Assembly: GCF_014356525.2 (NCBI RefSeq) | Contig: NC_052518.1 | Location: 4,940,162-5,004,161 of the forward strand | Reading direction: 5' to 3' | DNA from: Nilaparvata lugens | Lineage: Eukaryota > Arthropoda > Insecta > Hemiptera > Delphacidae | DNA length: 64,000 nt | Part shown: piece after piece, positions 33,279 through 45,278 of the stretch | Layout of the letters: every line of letters begins with the position of its first letter | Position numbering within the stretch: the first letter of the stretch is position 1 | Program-made: the position numbers and the translations under genes | The notes under the pieces: model-generated | Told to the model about the DNA's origin: nothing | Database searches by the model: none | Seen by the model: only the letters and a program-made list of their open reading frames with translations

Positions 33279-33503
33279 GTGGAGTAGGAGGAATGCAATT
33301 AGATGATATTGTTCTAACAAGCTCAAACAGAAGTTTGCCTGAAACTGTCTTCGAAGATCTTGAGATTGTGAAAAATCTTGACACTGAAACTTACAACAAC
33401 ATCGATTTGGATAAATTCTTGAAAGAGAGATTTCTCATATCGAAAGGAACTCATCAGGTTTTCAACGGGAGTATTCTGTTCAAAGATAGTGTGACTTTCA
33501 AAG
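33279..33503 (+). CDS. exon 8 in window, repeat-containing protein
   Basis: Acceptor 'ccaatttgcag' ends at 33278 and donor GTTTGT (a weaker GT site) begins at 33504; phase 1 in and 1 out, symmetric. Encodes GGVGGMQLDDIVLTSSNRS, an acidic linker, then YNNIDLDKFLKERFLISKG (repeat marker) and HQVFNGSILFKDSVTFK with the G-x-x-x-F motif. The cleanest single repeat in the protein. Confidence 0.88.
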
Positions 33504-34020
33504 GTTTGTTGCTTATGTTCAAATTCAAGTTTTTCTCTAAAATGTATTTTCAACAGTTAACAAGTTGTGTAAGTTGCTAATCTATGCATTCATTCTACCA
33601 GAAAAACCTTAGATTGTTTTATTCTATGATTCTACTAACAAGCGATGACTCAGCTAGACTATGGCTCAACTAACACTACCTCGACTCAAATCGGACGACT
33701 CCAGTCGAGGATTCTCCAGTCTCTCGACCTTACGACTTTCTTGCTCATTGTCACTACTTCAGTTCCATGCTACTCCATTTCTTACCTCACATTATTAAAA
33801 ATATGAGATCCAATTCGTCACTTCGGCGCATGTAACAAATTTTATAATAATTATTATGAATATATTGTCTTATCTAATTCTTATCTTACTGTAATTGTCT
33901 TATCTAATTCTTATCTTACTGTAATTGTCTTATCTAAAATGATAAAACATCACTATCATAAAACATAACCTCAATTTCATTGAAAATACACGGTACTATG
34001 CAACTCAATTCGAGACTAGA

Positions 34021-34440
34021 CAACCAAGTCGAGTCGACGCTTGACTCAATCTCACAGTCGTGAGGTCGCGGAGACTAGAATCGACTGGTCTGAGTGTCAC
34101 CATTTTGAAAACACATGCTGCGTCGAGAAGAGATTAGAGTCGCAGTCTCTTCTCGACTCGAGTAGCGTAAGTGTGAGTTGAGCCTTTGGGCTCTAGACTC
34201 AACTCACACTTGAGCCTTTAGGCTTTAGGCTTAGCTCTCACTTACGCGACTTAAGTCGAGAAGAGACTGCGATTCTAGTCTCTTCTCGACGCTGCATGTG
34301 TTTTCAAATGGTGACACTCAGACCAGTCGAATCTAGTCTCCGCGACGTCACCATTTGAAAACACATGCAGCGTCGAGAAGAGACTAGAGTCGCAGTCTTT
34401 TCTCTACTTGAGTCGCGTAAGTGTGAGTTGAGCCTTATAG
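34021..34440. repeat. two adjacent fold-backs of the GTCGAGAAGAGACT family
   Basis: 'gaggtcgcggagactagaat' and 'tgtgttttcaaatggtgaca' occur in both orientations. The block 34200-34430 is a near-complete palindrome with outer arms 'gctctcacttacgcgac'/'gtcgcgtaagtgtgag'. The left block is partial. Same family as 19368-19555. Confidence 0.7.
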
Positions 34441-34574
34441 TTAGACTCGACTTTTTATAGGTAGGCTAGTCAGTATTTTAACTGAGAATAAATTTTTTTA
34501 TTTAATTACATCTCATTGACTTCTGGTATCATGGTCTGCTCATGAAATGTGTTGGTATTATTTTCTTTTTTCTT

Positions 34575-34740
34575 TAGGTCTACTTTTAATATAAATAAAA
34601 ATATAAATCACAGTACCCTTTCAAATTATTTTTTCACAATATATTTCGGACATTTATGCCATTTTCAAAATGTCCGAAGCATGTTGTGACAAAATAATTT
34701 AAAAGTGTAGTGAGATTTATATTTGTATTATTTGATATGT
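34575..34740. repeat. fold-back element with CATTTCGGACATT motif, intact copy
   Basis: Left arm from 'ctttaggtctacttttaata' through 'tcacagtaccctttcaaatt' and 'atatttcggacatt', and right arm 'aatgtccgaagcatgttg' onward. The loop is only about 20 bases. A second copy at 52650-53920 has a TTAA-type element inserted in its centre. Confidence 0.7.
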
Positions 34741-34840
34741 TTGGTATCATTCTATATCCTTAGGAGATTACTATTCTCAATCTATGATATTCTCTCATGG
34801 CTATAAGAGTTGCTAATCTATTCATTTATTCTACTTACAG

Positions 34841-35067
34841 GCGAATCATTGGTAGGTACTTTGAACAATGTTAATATAGACAATATAGTTCTAACAGAGG
34901 GAACCCCAGCTGCATCTGCGAAACCAGTTGATGGTTGCAAGACATTCAATAATCCCTTCAAAACTGAAGGAATAATCAACACTGAGAAATTCAACAATGA
35001 AAACTTTCGACGACTCAATAAATGCGCTACTTTGTATGATGAACCATCGACTCTCAAGGGAAGCCTT
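34841..35067 (+). CDS. exon 9 in window, repeat-containing protein
   Basis: Acceptor 'ttctacttacag' ends at 34840, donor GTAAGT begins at 35068; phase 1 in, 0 out. Encodes GESLVGTLNNVNIDNIVLTE, a diverged repeat marker (LNNVNIDNIV), then a Cys-containing stretch (DGCKTFNN) and NKCATLYDEPSTLKGSL, whose end joins exon 10 to make the next G-x-x-x-F (KGSLVF). Confidence 0.88.
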
Positions 35068-35148
35068 GTAAGTAAATATTTGGCAAATTTTGATGAATCT
35101 ACATGTTTCTTTTTTATTCTGCCTTCTCCACGTTTCATTTCACCTATG

Positions 35149-35515
35149 GTGAGGTCCACGTTATGATGGCAGTGGAGAAAGATTTGAGAACAACGTCGAC
35201 GATTCTCTGCTCTATAACTGCCTAAATGATGGATTATACCGGTATACCTGATTCGATATTAACACTGTTCATTCATGTTTGGAATAATCAATTCTATTTT
35301 ATTTGTCAAGGAAATAATTATATTCTTTAATGAATAATGAATTTTCATGATAGAGATTGAATTTTTTGTTAATTGATTATGTTTCTCCATTGTTAAGAAA
35401 TGATCTGGCACCGGAGCTAGAAAAGGATAGTGCTATGTGCTTTGTCGAATGATAGACAAGGATATATAGCAACACAAATGTTAATCAAACACTGCCATTA
35501 CAACGTGGACCTCTC
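35149..35515. mobile_element. complete MITE of GAGGTCCACG family
   Basis: Runs from 'gtgaggtccacgttatgatg' to 'cattacaacgtggacctctc' (367 bases). It lies about 80 bases after the donor of exon 9. Confidence 0.85.
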
Positions 35516-36256
35516 AATAGGGAATGAATTACCGGTATTGCATAAAGAATGAACACTTCGTTTTAAGTGTCATTAATATATTATAATTGGAGTGTTTTCT
35601 GTAAGTGGGCCTTCAGAGTATTCCTCTCTTCCTAATAAATTTGCTCTGAAAATATAATAACCACTTATAAATAATATTTGGAATGTTTCAAAAACGTTTT
35701 GACTTATATATTCGGAAGGAAATTATCCCACATCTCCAATATGTTTCTGCAATCATTTATTTCTACTGTAAACGTAGAAGTTTTCATACATTTCATACAC
35801 AGTGTTCATATTCGAAACATTTCTTTTATCGAAAGTAAAGCGCTACTTTATTTATTTAAATTAATCGCAATATACAGTAGGTATCATATCTAGTAGGCCT
35901 AGAAATTGCCACTACTATGTAGATTAAGCAGTTCGCAAGGTGTTAAGTTTCCCAAATCCTAATCCAAATTATCATACTGTTGTTTCGTATAGAAATAATA
36001 AATCATTCATTTTCAGCTGACATTTTGTTCAACACACGCATGTGAATTGACTCAATAGTCTATAACGGTTATAGTAACTGTCATACGTTTTATTGAAGTG
36101 AATTATTATACTTTTCATAACCACTTTCGAAATATTGAATAGTCTAGAACACATAACTGTTGCATTGCGATTTTGTAATGATGTTGGTAGAGATGTTTAT
36201 GATCAGAATAAGGTTGAAGATCATCTAATTTTGAAGATTATTCAAACATTTTTCAG

Positions 36257-36394
36257 GTGTTTGAGAATGATGTAGAAGTGGACAATGAATTATGGGCTCA
36301 GACGTATTGCATCGAAGGGATTAGTATAAATCTTACAAATGCAGTAGAGTCGTTTAAAAAGACCACTGGATACAAATTCAATGATGAAGTGTGA
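36257..36394 (+). CDS. last exon, repeat-containing protein, stop TGA
   Basis: Acceptor 'aaacatttttcag' ends at 36256. 45 codons then TGA at 36392-36394. Encodes VFENDVEVDNELWAQTYCIE and GISINLTNAVESFKKTTGYK, ending FNDEV. It has one Trp, one Cys and a possible N-glycosylation site (N-L-T). A final diverged marker GISINLTNAV resembles the repeat. Confidence 0.88.
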   Translation: MFENDVEVDNELWAQTYCIEGISINLTNAVESFKKTTGYKFNDEV

Positions 36395-36596
36395 AATGAA
36401 ATAGATCTTCCAGAAAAACATCAATGTTAGAATGCTTGTGTGTATGTTTATTTTCATTGTTTTTTGTTTGTTTGTGTGTGTGTTGGCTACATGTTTATGT
36501 TCATGTATTTCAGTAGCATCTTGAAAATTAATCAGCTGATTGATTGAAAATCATTTATTTGAAAATATTTCAAACATAGTTCTTAGTTTTTACCAG

Positions 36597-36602
36597 AATA
36601 AA
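36597..36602 (+). terminator. polyadenylation signal AATAAA
   Basis: AATAAA about 200 bases after the stop, preceded by a GT-rich stretch (36435-36490). It is the first canonical signal downstream of the gene, so it marks its likely 3' end. Confidence 0.75.
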
Positions 36603-36609
36603 TACATTT

Positions 36610-39180
36610 TTAACAGCGGTTCTCCTTATCTCATTAATCTATTTCTTTCTCTCGCAAGGAGTAGACCTAAGCTACTTGAAATGTATGAAAGCGCAGAATA
36701 GTAATTAAGTGAATCCTAAAAGTATCTACAAAATGTTATCGACAGCTGGAAAGTTTTCCCATTTTCATTTTCGAACGTTCCGTTTCTCACATACACTTTT
36801 CGGCTTCAAACAATTCCCAATGTCAGCTTCACCATGAACTGATAATTTCCCCCATAATAAAGAAATAACTGAACAATATGGAAAATTTTTCAAATAGAAG
36901 CTTCTTATACAGTGAAATAGAATAATTATTCAATTTAAACCATTTATTTCAACACGGTCTACATCGGTTCAATTTAATTCCAAGTTTGAACAATGTTTAA
37001 AGAGACTGAAATTACAAATTTTACAATACAATCGTTGGTTCTGCTTGTGATAACGTATTTAGAATTGGAGGAGTTATGTTCTTTCCCTATAATATTAACA
37101 TTTTTTTCTTTTTTTTCATTTGTTATTATTTCCAAAATAGTTATAATGAGATTATCCACTTTTGCTTAATATGAAGATTATATATTCATTTTCAATTTTA
37201 CAAAGAAGCATTAAAGCTTTAAATGTCAATTTTGTAATTAAATGTTATACTGACATAGCGGTAATTTACATTCAAGTACAAGTCCCATATTTTTAAATAT
37301 TGATGAAACACTCAGGCATATTTTAAAGCATTAGTTCTTCAATCTCCATTTCCAAATACAAGTAACACACAGGCTAGCCAATTTCATATAAGACATTTTG
37401 CAATAATGGAATACAATCATTGCACTCCATAATAAAGTTTTAATAGATTGATTTCTCAAACATGAACAATGGATTACTATAAATTACCTATATAATTAAA
37501 CATTTACCAGAGAAAAGTTTATGATAGTTAACATGAACATTTTCTTGAAACATATGTAGATCCAATAATGAAATTCTCAACTTCTAACACCTGACATTAC
37601 GAATATCATGTAATGTTCTTGATATTTCCATGTATTAACATAGAAAGGCAGTCCGAATGCTTCCATGACTTTCATTTTACAATAAGATCTCATTGGTTTA
37701 AATTGTGTAATTCAATGTTTTCTTATTCTCATTAATAGTTTGTTCTATCTTTACTCACAAAAATCAATATATTACTAGAAACCTTCCAACTATATTATAC
37801 ATTTTTTTTGTGTTTTGATTATTTGTTGATAAATTAGTTGAGTATTAATTCAATTGAGATGAACAATTCAATTGGAATGATGCATTTCATAATATTATTG
37901 TAGCAAATTATATTCGGTCGTTTAGTATTTTCCAAAGCATTCTTACACCTTGTTCAAGTAACATAGAATTATGATAAAGCCAACGCATGTAATTCATTTT
38001 TTGAAGTCTTTTCATAGAGTATAGAGCAATGTAAATTTTGTGTCACCAATTATTAATATTCTGTAATCAATACAATTTTATCTTTTGAATTTTTATGGAA
38101 TTCAGCGGTTATGTTTTTATTTGAATCAAGAATACGTTTTATAAAGCTTACAATACTCTGTCATTGAACATTGTAATGAATATATTACGAATAAAAAATA
38201 CGTTCTGAATAATATAACCCGTTTATATTATATACACCCTCCCTATGTCAGACTGATCCTTACATGTTTTTAAAAACTAAGGGTATTTTTAGAATAGCAA
38301 TGTTCACATTTTCACAAGTACATCTTACACTCTTTTTATTAGCACACTTTTACAGTTATTTCAGAATAATTGATCACTCATCCTAATCATACATTCATCT
38401 TTAACAAGAATAGTCTTTATCATGCTTCATTGATGAACAATTTGAAAGTGATGCATTTAATTGATTAGAGAAATTTAGGCTTTCCATCACTAATTGATCA
38501 ATTTTCATAGAACTGAGTATCATTTTCCTTTTTCCTTAGTCTAACCCGGAAGACTACTGATGATGCCTTGAAGTGCATTCAAATTTTAATCAAATCATAT
38601 TATTTCCACGCAGAAAAATAATACAAAAACAAAAAGTAATTTGAATAGAAACTAGAATTACAAATTCTCAAAAGTAAATTGAATCAAATCAACTTATTTC
38701 ACACAGAAAAAAATAATAAAAAAACAAGAAGTGATGTGAATAGAAACTTAAAATACAAAATTAAATAAAACATTTCTTGATTGAACATTTCAATCTTTCT
38801 ACACTTGATAAAGTTCATTGAGGATTACTACCCCCAGAGACAGCAGATATCATTGAAACTATAGGTTGGCTCAAATAAATTTAATAAAACTTCCAACGTC
38901 TCTTTCATTTTAACTGAATATGTTCCATTTTACGAAACTGAAAATGACGGATGACAGACTAGGAACTCGTTCAAAGGTCGGGATTTATTAATTAAAAATA
39001 CATTTTCATGCCTCGAGTTACAAATGGCATTCCTGTGACGTAGGGCATCATTAAATGCCACTGGCTTTCCAGTTATTCAATTTTATATTTAATTAGTAGG
39101 AATTGAATTCCCTGTCAGCTTTGTCTGTTGAGTTGAGCTGTCAGTCGAAATATAATAACCCATCTAGACTTTAGATGAAG
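36610..39180. other. intergenic, no gene recognised
   Basis: A/T-rich and low in obvious repeats compared with the introns. 38640-38760 holds two similar ~110-base blocks ('gaaactagaattacaaa...' and 'gaaacttaaaatacaaa'). No open frame with a known domain, RNA gene or transposon end was found. Confidence 0.45.
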
Positions 39181-39190
39181 CCTATCAAAT

Positions 39191-39424
39191 GCCAACAAAT
39201 CTCGATAAATGTTGTAAAAAACATACCTGTTCTATTATGAATTCTATTAGACTGAAGTGGTCTAGAATGCCAACAAATCTTGATAAATGCTGTAAAAAAC
39301 ATGCCTGTTCTATTATGAATTCTATTAGACTGAAGTGGCCTAGAATGCCAACAAATCTTGATAAATGCTGTAAAAAACATACCTGTTCTATTATGAATTC
39401 TCTGAGACTGAAGTGGTCTAGAAA
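39191..39424. repeat. tandem array, three 78-bp units
   Basis: Units start 'gccaacaaatct' and end 'ctagaat', at 39191, 39269 and 39347, differing by a few substitutions. Because 78 is a multiple of three, both strands show repeated open frames; these are not evidence of a gene. Confidence 0.9.
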
Positions 39425-40807
39425 GCTGTGATATTTATTAACTGATTAAAATGAAAATGGTCTACAAAGGTCAACAAAGCTGAGAAATTTATTAATTGAT
39501 TGAAATACGGTTTTAATTTTCACAAGAAGATTAAAATCAATGGATAGTTCTTGATATTTCTGTAACTTGATTGTATCAAATATTTTCCAAGTCCATTATT
39601 CTTGTAGGTGTTTTCTTTTCTTCAGCTAAGCACAATAATCAATTTATTCAGAAGCATGATCAGTTCTATTCTCATCATTGTAGTCTGGACACTGTGCTTC
39701 TATGTAGAAATGAAGAAACACAGTGTTTAAACTACAACAAAGTTATCTCTTTTTCTCTTTAGGGCTACTTTTGAATATAAATACACATATAAATCTAAGT
39801 TAGATGTATATGTTTATTTATACAACAAAGTTATTATACAGAGTTGGTACAAATGATGGAGGAAGCTTAATAGGCTATTTCATTCACAAGAATAATTTGA
39901 CAAAGGTTTCATTTGGGACCTATCTTATCATTTTAGAAGAAATATTATGCTTTTCCATAATTTCACCAACCTGTATTGTGTTTCGTCATGGAAAACAACA
40001 TCAATCAATTCACATTATTTTTTATATTAAGACCAATCTTTTTAATACTTGTAAAGAGAAACTGATAATAATACTTATTATTATAGTTAACATTGTTCAC
40101 ACACACATTAAAATACACATTACTATATACATACATTATGATGGAAGTATTATTCATATAATGGTCAGCCTCCATCAATCTACTCAAACAAGTAAAGTAT
40201 AAAAATAAAATTTCTCCATCCAAGAATTAATATTTTTGAGAAGCAAATTAATCAATTGTACTTATCTCCAATTATCAGTGACTGTAATTATAAAATGAAT
40301 CGATATTTTTAACACTGTACTCAAAACCTGAATATGTAAAGGGATTTAGTATAATAATATATATAGAAGCACAGCCCCATGAATGATCCATATACCTCTT
40401 AATACTATCGATAATAATAGAAATTTGGGGTGACATCAATATTGCTTGTTTTCAAGATTACGTGTGGATATTTTTCTAATAGTTTTACATACACAGAAAG
40501 AAACGCATGTTTTTTAAGGCATCGGTTCATACGGTTAGTTGCATACACAGATAGTTGCTTCAATAACAATAGGAATTGGAATTGTGGGTGACATCAATAT
40601 TGCTTGTCTTCATGAATGCGCGCAGATTTCATTTGTTGGTTCTACTTACACAGAAAAAACATATGTTTTTAAGGGGTAGGTTCATACAGTGGGATTTGTA
40701 AGCTACAAAACAAAGCTACAAATTGATTTATACAATTTTTATAGGAATTGGAATATTGGGTGATATCAATATTGCTTGTCTTCAAGATAACACGTAGATT
40801 TTTAAAA

Positions 40808-41500
40808 TACATTCGAACCTCTGTATAACGAAGTCAATTATCCCGAGAAAAAGTTCGCTGCAGAGAGGTATTCGTTATTGAGAGGTTGGTCTGTCAAGAA
40901 AACGGCCACGATCTTATGTATCATGGCGGTTGAACACAAAATACGGTAATTTTGGCAATAAATACAGTATAAATACTCTAATAACTCAACTTTCCTATTT
41001 TTCAATGTTTTATTTGAAAAAGAGAGTAATTTTCAGTTGAGTTTTGCATTTGAATGAAACATAATGTTCAATAAACGACTAACATCTATTCAAACAGTCG
41101 TACATGTTGTCTGGTACATTATTTTCGAGTTTTAATCCTTGCCTGATAATTTTGCAAGCTTCATGAACTTCTTGATCTGACGGATTCTTCTCCACAGGTT
41201 CGTCACAGCCATCATCATCATAGTCAGTTCAAAGGATTAAAATGTGTGACAAAAGCAAGAATGAGGAAGTCCAGTCATTTACCTACCTGGTCTATGAATG
41301 ACAAGGTCTTGGAATCCTATTTCCAGTAACTTTCATTCAATTTCCGAAATGTGTTTCAACCTCTATTGACTGTCCACCACCCTATCTTCTTCCTACCACA
41401 ATTGCAATTATTTTTAGTCTATTGACCTTTCTGCTAAAACTAAACAATTCCTTGAAAATGACCGTCTGCTTCCTATACACACTACATATTGTATGTTGAG
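40808..41500 (-). mobile_element. pogo/Tigger-like transposon remnant
   Basis: 'ttcgaacctctgtataacga' at about 40813 and 'tattcgttattgagagg' resemble pogo/Tigger terminal sequences. The minus strand at 41079-41226 encodes a C-terminal tail: DDDGCDEPVEKNPSDQEV, then CKIIRQGLKLENNVPDNM, ending before a stop. It is inserted in, or captured by, the monomer array; the right end is unclear. Confidence 0.55.
41079..41226 (-). pseudogene. C-terminal tail of a pogo/Tigger-like transposase
   Basis: An acidic run followed by a helix-like VHEACKIIRQGLKLE segment and a stop, similar to the ends of jerky/Tigger transposases. The DDE domain and HTH are missing. The assignment rests on style plus the adjacent terminal-repeat-like sequence, so it is moderate. 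Confidence 0.5.
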
Positions 41501-44289
41501 TCAAGAGGAAACATTGTTCATATAATGGTCAGCCTCCATCAATCTACTCAAACAAGAAAAGTATAAAAATAAAATTTCTCCATCCAAGAATTAATATTTT
41601 TGAGAAGCAAATTAATCAATTGTACTTATCTCCAATTATCAGTGACTGTAATTATAAAATGAATCGATATTTTTAACACTGTACTCAAAACCTGAATATG
41701 TAAAGGGATTTAGTATAATAATAATATATATATAGAAGCACAGCCCCATGAATGATCCATATACCTCTTAATACTATCGATAATAATAGAAATTTGGGGT
41801 GACATCAATATTGCTTGTTTTCAAGATTACGTGTGGATTTCTTTTAATAGTTTTACTTACACAGAAAGAAATGCATGTTTTTTAAGGCATCGGTTCATAC
41901 AGTTAGTTGCATACACAGATAGTTGCTTCAATAACAATAGGAATTGGAATTGTGGGTGACATCAATATTGCTTATCTTCATGAATGCGCGCAGATTTCAT
42001 TTGTTAGTTCTACTTACACAGAAAAAACATATGTTTTTAAGCTATAGGTTCATACAGAGGGATGTAAGCTACAAGACTTGAAACAGATTTCTAAAATAAC
42101 TATAGGAATTGGAATTGTGGGTGACATCAATATTGCTTATCTTCATGAATGCACGCAGATTTCATTTGTTGGTTCTACTTACACAGAAAAAACATATGTT
42201 TTTAATCTATGGGTTCATACAGTGGGATTTGTAAGCTACAAGACTCGATACAAATAGATTTCTACAATAACTATAGGAATTGGAATTGTGGGTGACATCA
42301 ATATTGCTTATCTTCATGAATGCACGCAGATTTCATTTGTTAGCTCTACTTACACAGAAAAAACATATGTTTTTAAGCTATGGGTTCATACAGTGGGATT
42401 TGTAAGCTACAAGACTCGATACAAATAGATTTCTACAATAACTATAGAAATTGGAATTTCGGATGACATCAATATTGCTTGTCTTCATGAATGCGCGCAG
42501 ATTTCATTTGTTGGTTCTAGTTACACAAAAAAATATATGTTTTTAAGCTATGGGTTACACAAAAAAAATATATGTTTTTAAGCTATGGGTTCATACAGAG
42601 GGATTTGTAAGCTACAAGGCTTGAAACAAATAAATTTCTACAATAACTGTAGGAATTGGAATTTTTAGTGACTTCCATATTTCTTGTCTTAAGATTACAC
42701 ATGGATTTTTTTAAATAGTTGTTACACAGAAAAAGTAACATGTTTTTAAGCTATAGGTTCATACAGAGGGATTTGTAAGCTACAAGGCTTGAAACAAATA
42801 GATTTCTACAATAACTATAGGAATTGGAATTTTGGGTGATATCAATATTGCTTGTCTTCATGAATGCGCGCAGATTTCATTTGCTAGTTCTACTTACACA
42901 GAAGAAACATATGTTTTTAAGGGGTAGGTTCATTCATACAGGGGGATTTGTAAGCTACAAGACTTGATACAAATTGATTTCTACAATAACAATAGGAATT
43001 GGAATATTGGGTGATATCAATATTGCTTGTCTTCAAGATTACGCGTGGATATTTTTTTAATAGTTGTTACTTACACAGAAAGAAACACATGTCTTTTAAG
43101 GCATCGGTTCATACAGTTAGTTGCATACACAGATAGTTGCTACGATAACAATAGGTATTGGAAATTTGGGTGACATCAATATTGCTTATCTTCATGAATG
43201 CGTGCAGATTTCATTTTTGTTAGTTCTACTTACACAGAAAAAACATTTGTTTCTATGGGTTCATACAGAGGGATTTGTAAGCTACAAGGCTTGAAACAAA
43301 TAGATTTCTACAATAACTATAGGAATTGGAAATTTGGGTGACATCAATATTGCTTATCTTAAGATTACACATGGATTTTTTTAATAGTTGTTACACAGAA
43401 AAAGTAACATGTTTTTAAGCTATAGGTTCATACAGAGGGATTTGTAAGCTACAAGGCTTGAAACAAATAGATTTCTACAATAACTATAGGAATTGGAATT
43501 TTGGGTGATATCAATATTGCTTGTCTTCATGAATGCGCGCAGATTTCATTTGCTAGTTCTACTTACACAGAAGAAACATATGTTTTTAAGGGGTAGGTTC
43601 ATTCATACAGGGGGATTTGTAAGCTACAAGACTTGATACAAATTGATTTCTACAATAACAATAGGAATTGGAATATTGGGTGATATCAATATTGCTTATC
43701 CTCAAGATTACGCGTGGATATTTTTTTAATAGTTGTTACTTACACAGAAAGAAACACATGTCTTTTAAGGCATCGGTTCATACAGTTAGTTGCATACACA
43801 GATAGTTGCTACGATAACAATAGGTATTGGAAATTTGGATGACATCAATATTGCTTATCTTCATGAATGCGTGCAGATTTCATTTTTGTTAGTTCTACTT
43901 ACACAGAAAAAACATTTGTTTCTATGGGTTCATACAGAGGGATTTGTAATCTACAAGGCTTGAAACAAATAGATTTCTACAATAACTATAGGAATTGGAA
44001 ATTTGGGTGACATCAATATTGCTTATCTTCATGCATACGCGCAGATTTCATTTAATATTTATACTTACACAGAATAAAATATATGCTTTTTAAGGCGTAG
44101 GTTCATACAGTGGGTTCATTAGATAGATATTTAATTCAATAACCATAGGATTTGGGATTTTGGGTGACATTAATATTTCTTGTCTTCAAGATTATAAGTA
44201 GATTTCTATTTAAATAGTTACTTACACAGAAAAAACGCATGTTTTTTAAGGGGTAGGTTCATACAGTTGTTTGTAAGCTACAAGCCAAC

Positions 44290-45270
44290 TTAAATCATAT
44301 TGATTGCTTCTTTAAAAGAAAGCCTTATATGCTCAATGACCTACTGAGGGCCGCAGTTATTCACCAAGATTTCAATAATAATTGATTGTTTTTTCCTTGA
44401 AGTTTTTGACGCATAAAACTTCATTCGTTTATGAGATCTTGTATTTGAAATTCTGAATTAAAAAATATGTCATATGAAATTCTTAATTATCTCTTCGAAT
44501 GATTTTGAAGACAAACAAAGAATTAATCACCAGTTTTATAAACAATACTATGTAGTAATAATAAAATCATTTCATGAGATAGAATTCTGATTTGTACAAG
44601 AGAGTAGGCCTATAGATTCAGTACCTCCCACGATACGCTTTTGTTAATCGATGCTCACGGTTCACCTTCCTTTTTCCATTAGAGACGAATCAGATATGGT
44701 TGAATGCTTTGGAATCAATTCAGTATTCAATAAGAAACTTTGGATTTGGGTTAGTTCAGAGTATTAGTTGTCACACAAAGCTTCCCAATATTGACTTTCC
44801 AACTCCAGGCACTCAGAGAAGCTTCAGAGTACAATATGTATGAACTCATTCTCATCCCTTTCACAAATTTAAGAGTGATCCAGTTTCACTTTAATACTAA
44901 AGTAACAACACAGTAATCATAAAAAATATTGACTCTCTTCTGAGTCAAATTCTCAATTGAATAAATTCAGATACTAAATAATTTGTGTTGTTCTCTCAAT
45001 ATCACATATTGGCCTCCATTCCTCAGCCAAAACAGTATATACAGTATAAAGTATAGTATAGTTCAGTTTACAGTACATAGTATTGAATGTAGCTGGTCGG
45101 TATTTTAGTCTTATAATCTGTGACAAACATAAAGTGACAAAACATAAAGTTCATGCTTGTGTAAGTTTTGAAGCAATGACTCATATCAACTGTATCACAC
45201 AATTTTTTTGTGTAGTTGAGAAGTTGATATTGTGGTAATTATTCATATTGAATGAAAAAGACTAAGAAAT
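44290..45270. other. intergenic, no gene recognised
   Basis: A/T-rich. No transposon ends, tandem repeats or exons found, apart from small 'agtatagta' repeats near 45040-45085. Confidence 0.4.
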
Positions 45271-45278
45271 TGTCAAAA

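Larger units (their letters stand above)
1870..36394 (+). other. gene locus: 3' part of a ten-exon (in window) insect gene encoding a repeat protein
   Basis: Ten exons chain with consistent phases (1,1,0,1,0,0,1,1,0, stop). Every internal exon has AG before and GT after, together giving 621 residues and a TGA. The protein shows a degenerate repeat whose marker is an aromatic or aliphatic residue, Asn, Asn/Asp/Gly, Ile/Val, Asn/Asp: YNDIDVESKL (exon 2), MNDINVHEHL (3), INDVNMKDIY (4), VNGIDASRLI (5), INNINLSHIM (6), YNNIDLDKFL (8). Each marker is usually followed 15-25 residues later by G-x-x-x-F (RGKKIF, TGEKVF, NGSILF). No transmembrane segment or catalytic motif is visible. From memory the pattern resembles Nasrat/Polehole/Closca-type insect extracellular eggshell proteins, but I could not align it, so function is unproven. 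Coding bases are about 5% of the 34.5 kb span; introns are filled with transposons. Confidence 0.85.
40150..42000. repeat. direct duplication of a ~490-bp block, 1.36 kb apart
   Basis: 40158-40640 and 41519-42000 match closely from 'ataatggtcagcctcc' through 'tgaatgatccatatacctc' to 'gttgcttcaataacaatagg'. The segment between the copies holds the pogo/Tigger-like remnant. The duplication overlaps the start of the monomer array. Confidence 0.8.
40340..44290. repeat. satellite-like array of ~165-172 bp monomers
   Basis: About twenty diverged units contain, in order, 'acacagaaaaaacatatg', 'ggttcatacag', 'ggatttgtaagctacaag', 'ctacaataactatagg', 'ggtgacatcaatattgctt' and 'cgcagatttcattt'. The 'cacagaaaaaac' start recurs about every 171 bases near 42182 and 42353. 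A four-monomer block of about 670 bases (about 42700-43370) is repeated nearly unchanged at 43370-44040. Monomers just before and after it are more diverged. No coding function. Confidence 0.9.

Noticed and set aside
39171..39431. Repeated frames on both strands
   Set aside because: Unit length 78 is a multiple of three, so frames stay open by arithmetic.
40340..44290. CRISPR-like repeat array
   Set aside because: Monomers are ~170 bases with no short conserved repeat separated by unique spacers; eukaryotic context.
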